Of a stretch of 64,000 nucleotides of DNA, positions 59,365 to 64,000 are shown in pieces. The translations under genes and the position numbers were made by a program. The DNA comes from Aquimarina sp042434915 (lineage in GTDB: Bacteria; Bacteroidota; Bacteroidia; Flavobacteriales; Flavobacteriaceae). Where the stretch lies: contig NZ_CP170198.1 of the NCBI RefSeq assembly GCF_042434915.1, positions 124,001-188,000 on the forward strand. The letters run 5' to 3'. The stretch's first letter is position 1. Each line of letters begins with the position of its first letter. The notes beneath the pieces are model-generated. The model did not search any database. It was given only the letters and a program-made list of their open reading frames with translations, and was not told the origin of the DNA.

Positions 59365-61475
59365 TAGAAGTTATTCAAGCTCCTGGAGCAAACAGATTTT
59401 TAGCTGATGGTAATGATACTGATATTATCATAAAATCAACGCGAGGCAATAATTACTATTTTCAAATTGATATTTATATCAATGGAATTCTATTAACAAC
59501 ACAAAGTTGGAGTAAGGATGCTCAAGGGAAAGCTACACACAATTTACGTAAGTTGTATGATGTTTATTTCAATACTGTTTTTGCAGTTCCAAGTATTATT
59601 GAAGTGACTTATCTCACAGAGTTGCAAAGGAAAGTACGCATTGTAGTTAAGGAAAATGAAATTAAGACTGGGAGAACCGTGGAAAAGTTCGTGCTACCAG
59701 AGTACTATATTATAAAAAATAGAGTGCCCTATTTTTTTATGGATACAAACGATCTTCAATTATTGGATTATGAGGTTCCAGAAATCTATGTTCCCGAAAA
59801 TGGTTTGGTAATTTTTCCATTTTATTCGAATGGAAAAAATGATTTTGTGGTTGAAATTACAGATATAGGGACTAATACAATTCTTATGAAGAAAAGTTAT
59901 ACTGGTAAAAATTCTCGAATTTTTCAGTTCAACTTATTATTAGAATTTCTTGGATTAAATCTCGGTACGAGTTCTCTAAAAATAATATTTAAAAGCGGTA
60001 ATGGAATTATTGAGAAACGTATTCAATTGATACGCCGAAGTATTTATCCTATTAAACAAGTATTTCATCTCAATAACTTTGGATTCTTCTTATGCTCTTA
60101 TTTACGTGGAAAATTGGAAATTGCGAATAATTTAAAACCAAAATCTTACATAGATGCAACAGGTAACACGGTGACTTATGATATAGAAGAGACGTATCAA
60201 GTTGAATTAAACTCTGGATATTCGTACTTCAATGAGTTAAGCGAAATGATAGCTACAAGTTTGGATGTTAGATTAAATTTCAATGGTCAATGGAATAAAA
60301 TGACTGCGGAAACTAAAAAAGTTACGGTGGTAAAGGATAATGAATTTATAAAACAAACCACCCTAAAGTTCTCAAAGAAAAACATTGATTCACTTAATAA
60401 TATGTCAACTTATAACTCTGCTCCAACTGCGGTAAACATAATTGTACAAGGCGAAGAAAATGTATCACTAAGATTCCCAGTAAGTAAGTTTATTGATGCA
60501 TTTAGCGATCAGGATGATGAGTTAAAATCAATACTTATAACTCAACCTACCAAAAACGGCAATTTTGGTTACTTTAAAAAATCAGGAGAATATGTATCAA
60601 TCAGTCCTAATGGAGGGGTTTTATCGTCGATTACCGTCTTGATTTTATTAAGTGAAGCTGATTACTTTGAGTACGATCCATATACCGATCGTTTTGGTAG
60701 TCCTTTAGATATTATTAATTTTCAACTCAACGATGGTTCATTTAATAGTAATACCGCAAAATTAATTTTTAATATTGAGGAGGGGATAAATGCCCCAATT
60801 CCTCCAAGCATTACTGTACAATCTAACTATCAAATAATAACAGATGCTTCAGGTAGAGGTGAAGTTACAGTGCCAATTACAGTAAATAACCCAGATGGGT
60901 TCCCAATAACCGTAGTTTGGAGCAAAACCAGTCCAAAACTTTCACTTAGTAATACAACTAATAACTCTGGAAAAATTAGTGTTTTAAATGCTATTAATGG
61001 TGAGCAGTTCTATGTCAAGGTAAAAGTAACTGATAGTCGTGGATTATCAAGTGAGAAAACGGTTACATTTAAAGCGGTAAATAGGCAAATCCAATTAACA
61101 TCAATTGTAATTTTTGAATCACCAGTGGTAAGTTTTAAAGAGTTTGATATAAAAATCTTCAATGGTATAGCGTTTCAGTCGATTGGGGTCCAATTCAATT
61201 TTTCATCCTCTAACAATAATGGATTTTCAGAAATTTTCATTAACGGTTTTTCTTCTCAACTCTTTCTAAATAGAACAAATTACTCCTCCTACCAGAAAAT
61301 TAATTTTGATAGTAATGGTTCCATTATTTTTTCCGTTAGAGTTGCTAAGGACAGAGGCGAGTTGAGTGAAGGAGGTTCTCAAAATAGTTCCGCTAGATTA
61401 TTGGTTGAAATTAGAGATCCAAGCCCAGGAATGTCTATAAATCCAGGTAATTCAATCCTAAGTTTAATCGTATGA
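59361..61475 (+). CDS. Distal tail/baseplate protein with Ig-like domain
   Basis: 704 aa. N-terminal beta-rich part (NNYYFQIDIYINGILLTTQS) of the kind following tape-measure genes, then around residues 350-570 cadherin/PKD-like segments (PPSITVQSNYQIITDASGRG, VKVKVTDSRGLSSEKTVTF), and a Ser/Asn-rich C-terminus. Probably a tail-tip protein with surface-binding Ig-like modules. 4-bp overlaps on both sides. Confidence 0.6.
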   Translation: MIEVIQAPGANRFLADGNDTDIIIKSTRGNNYYFQIDIYINGILLTTQSWSKDAQGKATHNLRKLYDVYFNTVFAVPSIIEVTYLTELQRKVRIVVKENEIKTGRTVEKFVLPEYYIIKNRVPYFFMDTNDLQLLDYEVPEIYVPENGLVIFPFYSNGKNDFVVEITDIGTNTILMKKSYTGKNSRIFQFNLLLEFLGLNLGTSSLKIIFKSGNGIIEKRIQLIRRSIYPIKQVFHLNNFGFFLCSYLRGKLEIANNLKPKSYIDATGNTVTYDIEETYQVELNSGYSYFNELSEMIATSLDVRLNFNGQWNKMTAETKKVTVVKDNEFIKQTTLKFSKKNIDSLNNMSTYNSAPTAVNIIVQGEENVSLRFPVSKFIDAFSDQDDELKSILITQPTKNGNFGYFKKSGEYVSISPNGGVLSSITVLILLSEADYFEYDPYTDRFGSPLDIINFQLNDGSFNSNTAKLIFNIEEGINAPIPPSITVQSNYQIITDASGRGEVTVPITVNNPDGFPITVVWSKTSPKLSLSNTTNNSGKISVLNAINGEQFYVKVKVTDSRGLSSEKTVTFKAVNRQIQLTSIVIFESPVVSFKEFDIKIFNGIAFQSIGVQFNFSSSNNNGFSEIFINGFSSQLFLNRTNYSSYQKINFDSNGSIIFSVRVAKDRGELSEGGSQNSSARLLVEIRDPSPGMSINPGNSILSLIV

Positions 61476-63358
61476 AAGCATTAAGAATTTTATATAAAGG
61501 TAGCGAGATAGAATTTGTAAGAGAAGATCTCAAATTCAAATCTATAAATAATTCATTTAAGAAGGAATTTTTTGTAATGCATAATACATATCCAATCCGA
61601 ATTGTAGAAAATAAAAATACTGTAAACTTATTGGGTCCTCTTAAAATTTCTACCTCCAAAAAAAAGAAAATTATACCCGTAGAAGTTTCTATAGGAACTA
61701 CGATTTATACTGCAGAGCTTATTCAAAATAAAGCTATAGAGGGATTTAGAAAATGTGATATACGTTTTGGATCAGTAATTTATCAAATAAAAGATAGAAA
61801 AATAGCTAGTTATTTCCGTGACTATAACGTATTAGGTAACTCTCCACTTTTGCAAGAGTATAAAGAAGAGTCCGATAAAGAATATGGAGCTATGAATGCA
61901 TGGATAAATGAGGCTAGAAACCGCGAGAACAAGATTTATCCTGAAATTGATTGGCAATTACCTCGCATTTCTTATCGTGATAGGCTTAAAGAAGAACAAT
62001 ATTTCTTAAAATTTATAAATAATAGAAATGTATCGAATGGTAATATTCTTAAAAACTCATACTCAGATTCTTATAGTTATTTAGAGGTTAAAAATAAAAA
62101 TGTTATCGCTCCACACGTTTTTTTGTTAGCACCCTTGCTTAAAATTTTTAATAGTCTGGGTTACAAAATTTCGGGATCTTTTCCCAATGATCCTATGATT
62201 AAAAGAATATTGGTGGTTCCCAAAAATGATAATCTTACAAAAGTTCCTGTATCAATAGGTAAAAAGGAATACACTCAATTATCACCATTAAATAACGACT
62301 ATTTGCGACCAGGTCCTGGGGGTAATTCAAATAATATTTTCGAAAACGCATATTACACATATATATACAAGTATCATATAATACCAAATGTCGAGGGTAA
62401 CTTCAAATTATTTTATGATTTCGAAATGAGAGGACTTAATGGATCTAATTACTTTTTTGGGTTACGGGTTTATATAGATGATGAATTGATTGATGAATGG
62501 TATGGTTCCAATCCTGGAAGGTATAAAGGCGAACTAGAATATTCAATCGAGATGGGTCAAAAATTTTCGTATGCATATCATAACATAGCAAATCAACAAC
62601 CTCTATCTTATAGTTTATATGTAGTTAAAGAAGAAGATACCAAAGATCTGTATGATTTTCATCCTACAATTGATTTCTCTCGCTATTTACCAGATTGGAC
62701 GGTTATCGAGTACTTGACAAAATTGAAAAATGATTTTTGCTTAAATATTGAATTCGATGAAGTAAAGAAAGAACTAAGAGTTAACTATAACAGAGATTAT
62801 TTAAAAACAGGAAATTATACTAAAATTGGAGGTGTAGGAGATTTATCTGAATTTACTAATATAGAGTATGATAGTTATAGTGTGCGACATGCCGATAGGG
62901 TGTCGCCTAATGTATTTATAGATCATAATGGAACCAGTGTCAATAGAGCTGTCAAAAAGACTACTGATGATATTATCACATCTTTTAAGACTTTTTCATT
63001 TCTAAATGGAACAGCATCAATAAATGAAAATTCAAATGAACTAGATGGTGTAGGATTAGTTTTATACGACCCTGTCTCAGGTCCAAATACAATAAATTCG
63101 TATTCAGGAAGACATTTACGAATTAATGGTGCTGGAGGATTATTTGATATTAATTTTCATGATTGGATAAAATTTAAATTGAATAGTGGGGTATTAAAAC
63201 TAAAGAAAACATATTCGTCAATAGAGTTGGATAATATATTGAAAACTAGAAAAGTTTATCATCAAAATCAAATGTTTCTAGTTGGTTTAATTAAATATGA
63301 AGATAAGTCATCGGGTCTTATCGAAGCAGAAATGGATCTACATAGCGTTAATTATTAA
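61472..63358 (+). CDS. Tail-tip/baseplate protein
   Basis: 628 aa following the Ig-like tail protein with a 4-bp overlap. Contains FHPTIDFSRYLPDWTVIEYL near residue 396 and many beta strands, a pattern found in Bacteroidetes phage distal tail proteins. The last gene of the late region; its 3' end overlaps the convergent integrase gene by 11 bp. Confidence 0.55.
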   Translation: MKALRILYKGSEIEFVREDLKFKSINNSFKKEFFVMHNTYPIRIVENKNTVNLLGPLKISTSKKKKIIPVEVSIGTTIYTAELIQNKAIEGFRKCDIRFGSVIYQIKDRKIASYFRDYNVLGNSPLLQEYKEESDKEYGAMNAWINEARNRENKIYPEIDWQLPRISYRDRLKEEQYFLKFINNRNVSNGNILKNSYSDSYSYLEVKNKNVIAPHVFLLAPLLKIFNSLGYKISGSFPNDPMIKRILVVPKNDNLTKVPVSIGKKEYTQLSPLNNDYLRPGPGGNSNNIFENAYYTYIYKYHIIPNVEGNFKLFYDFEMRGLNGSNYFFGLRVYIDDELIDEWYGSNPGRYKGELEYSIEMGQKFSYAYHNIANQQPLSYSLYVVKEEDTKDLYDFHPTIDFSRYLPDWTVIEYLTKLKNDFCLNIEFDEVKKELRVNYNRDYLKTGNYTKIGGVGDLSEFTNIEYDSYSVRHADRVSPNVFIDHNGTSVNRAVKKTTDDIITSFKTFSFLNGTASINENSNELDGVGLVLYDPVSGPNTINSYSGRHLRINGAGGLFDINFHDWIKFKLNSGVLKLKKTYSSIELDNILKTRKVYHQNQMFLVGLIKYEDKSSGLIEAEMDLHSVNY

Positions 63359-63998
63359 AAATATTATCCATAAGATCTATTTGATCATCCGTTACACTTT
63401 GTACTATATGGGAATAAATCATGGTTGTTTTTATACTCTCATGTCCCAACATTTTCTGTAAATGCTCGATACGCCCACCACACATCAAAAAATTAGTCGC
63501 AAAGGTGTGACGGGAAGAGTGAAAATATATATTTTTCTTAATATTTAGAATTTTTGCAATTACTTTTAATTCTTCATTCATTGTTTCACGCGCATAGCTA
63601 CCGTTAAATACTTGTGGTAGCTCTACTAGACTCTTAGCATGCTTATTCAATTTGATTCTAATAAATTTTTCGGTTTTTTTCATTGTAAAAGCAATATGAT
63701 TTCCTATAAAATTATCTTCTTTTAATTGCTCTATGTCACTAATTCGGATGCCGGTGAAACATGAAAAGAGGTAGCGAGTAAGAATATTTTTGTGAGTCTC
63801 TTTAATAAAAATACTATTGTTATAATCCATCATTAGCTTTACTTCCTCAGGTAATAAAAAAGTGCGTTGCCCTGTCATCTTTCCAACTGAGATCTCATTA
63901 TAACTTAGTTCAGTATTAATCCCTTGATTATTGGCTTGGTGTAAATATTTTTTAAAAGTCTTAATGGTGCTTTCGACTGTTGCTTTTTTATTTTTCAA
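63348..63998 (-). CDS. int: Phage tyrosine integrase (C-terminal part; window ends)
   Basis: 216 aa visible, with the frame running off the right edge, so the N-terminal arm-binding part is missing. The catalytic residues are in place: Arg in GIRISD, Lys region KKTEKFIRI, H-x-x-R in HSSRHTFA, His in LGHESIK and Tyr in MIYSH. The upstream part (TVESTIKTFKKYLHQANNQG) is the SAM-like core-binding domain. It would catalyse integration at the tRNA 3' end represented at 17092. Leftward, at the far end of the prophage from the candidate attL. Confidence 0.85.
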   Translation of the reverse strand: MKNKKATVESTIKTFKKYLHQANNQGINTELSYNEISVGKMTGQRTFLLPEEVKLMMDYNNSIFIKETHKNILTRYLFSCFTGIRISDIEQLKEDNFIGNHIAFTMKKTEKFIRIKLNKHAKSLVELPQVFNGSYARETMNEELKVIAKILNIKKNIYFHSSRHTFATNFLMCGGRIEHLQKMLGHESIKTTMIYSHIVQSVTDDQIDLMDNIFNN

Positions 63999-64000
63999 AT

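Noticed and set aside
1..64000. CRISPR arrays, rRNA genes or complete tRNA genes
   Set aside because: No repeat-spacer pattern and no rRNA or full cloverleaf sequence was found by eye; the only tRNA-derived sequence is the 3' remnant at 17092.

Overview
The window looks like a low-GC Flavobacteriia (Bacteroidota) chromosome. The signs are Bacteroidetes-type -7 boxes (TAnnTTTG), short acidic lipoproteins, signal peptides ending in Gln, a DUF805 protein and tandem CstB-like sulfur genes. Nothing in the sequence fixes the genus. There are two parts: host chromosome (about 1-17,090) and one large tailed-phage prophage (about 17,091 to beyond 64,000).

Host part. From the left: the 3' end of a TPR-like protein gene and a phenylacetate-CoA-ligase-type enzyme; a DUF805 membrane protein; a dead REP-associated transposase (RAYT) with terminal inverted repeats; a NERD/zinc-ribbon protein; a DUF6261-like protein; a 41-bp tandem repeat array; a 1.03-kb direct duplication carrying two copies of a 61-aa lipoprotein gene; a membrane protein; a thioester-reductase-like SDR; a divergent HxlR/VOC pair; MepB; acylphosphatase; and a sulfur module. 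The sulfur module has two tandem persulfide dioxygenase-rhodanese fusions and a split YeeE/YedE transporter. Each of its three transcription units has the same kind of 14-bp palindrome upstream, at a fixed distance from a -7-like box, which suggests a Crp/Fnr-type regulon.

Prophage. The left edge is a 21-bp tRNA 3'-end remnant at 17,092 (candidate attL). The tyrosine integrase runs off the right edge of the window, so attR lies outside. Order: a left-end accessory/regulatory segment (small regulated ORF, lipoprotein, membrane protein, repressor at 18.45-18.88 kb); a tightly overlapping rightward early operon (LuxR-type HTH protein, small membrane proteins, a CHC2/Toprim/P-loop primase-helicase, Dam methylase, HNH protein); a leftward AT-rich cargo island at 27.2-31.8 kb (RipA-like membrane protein, AlbA_2/Schlafen-type protein, HEPN-type protein with an RNKVVH motif); then late genes. 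The late order is tail fibres/spike, lysis (holin-like, endolysin, spanins), S49 protease, capsid, terminase, portal, connectors, a 1209-aa tape measure, distal tail, integrase. No contractile sheath is seen, so a siphovirus-like particle is likely.

The most notable sequence-level observations are: (1) five late-gene promoters that share TGTCCATATATA, exactly 16 bp, then a TAnnnTTG-like box, three of them leaving only 3-4 nt before the ATG (apparently leaderless mRNAs); (2) a structured leader at 54.52-54.69 kb in which one 16-nt segment can pair either with the 5' end of the RNA or with the start codon of the next gene; (3) palindromes in register at the sulfur genes; (4) a phage cargo island with HEPN and AlbA_2 proteins; (5) a domain repeated in the capsid and its neighbour; (6) a candidate u-spanin. 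All functional names rest on motif reading by eye, without database searches.
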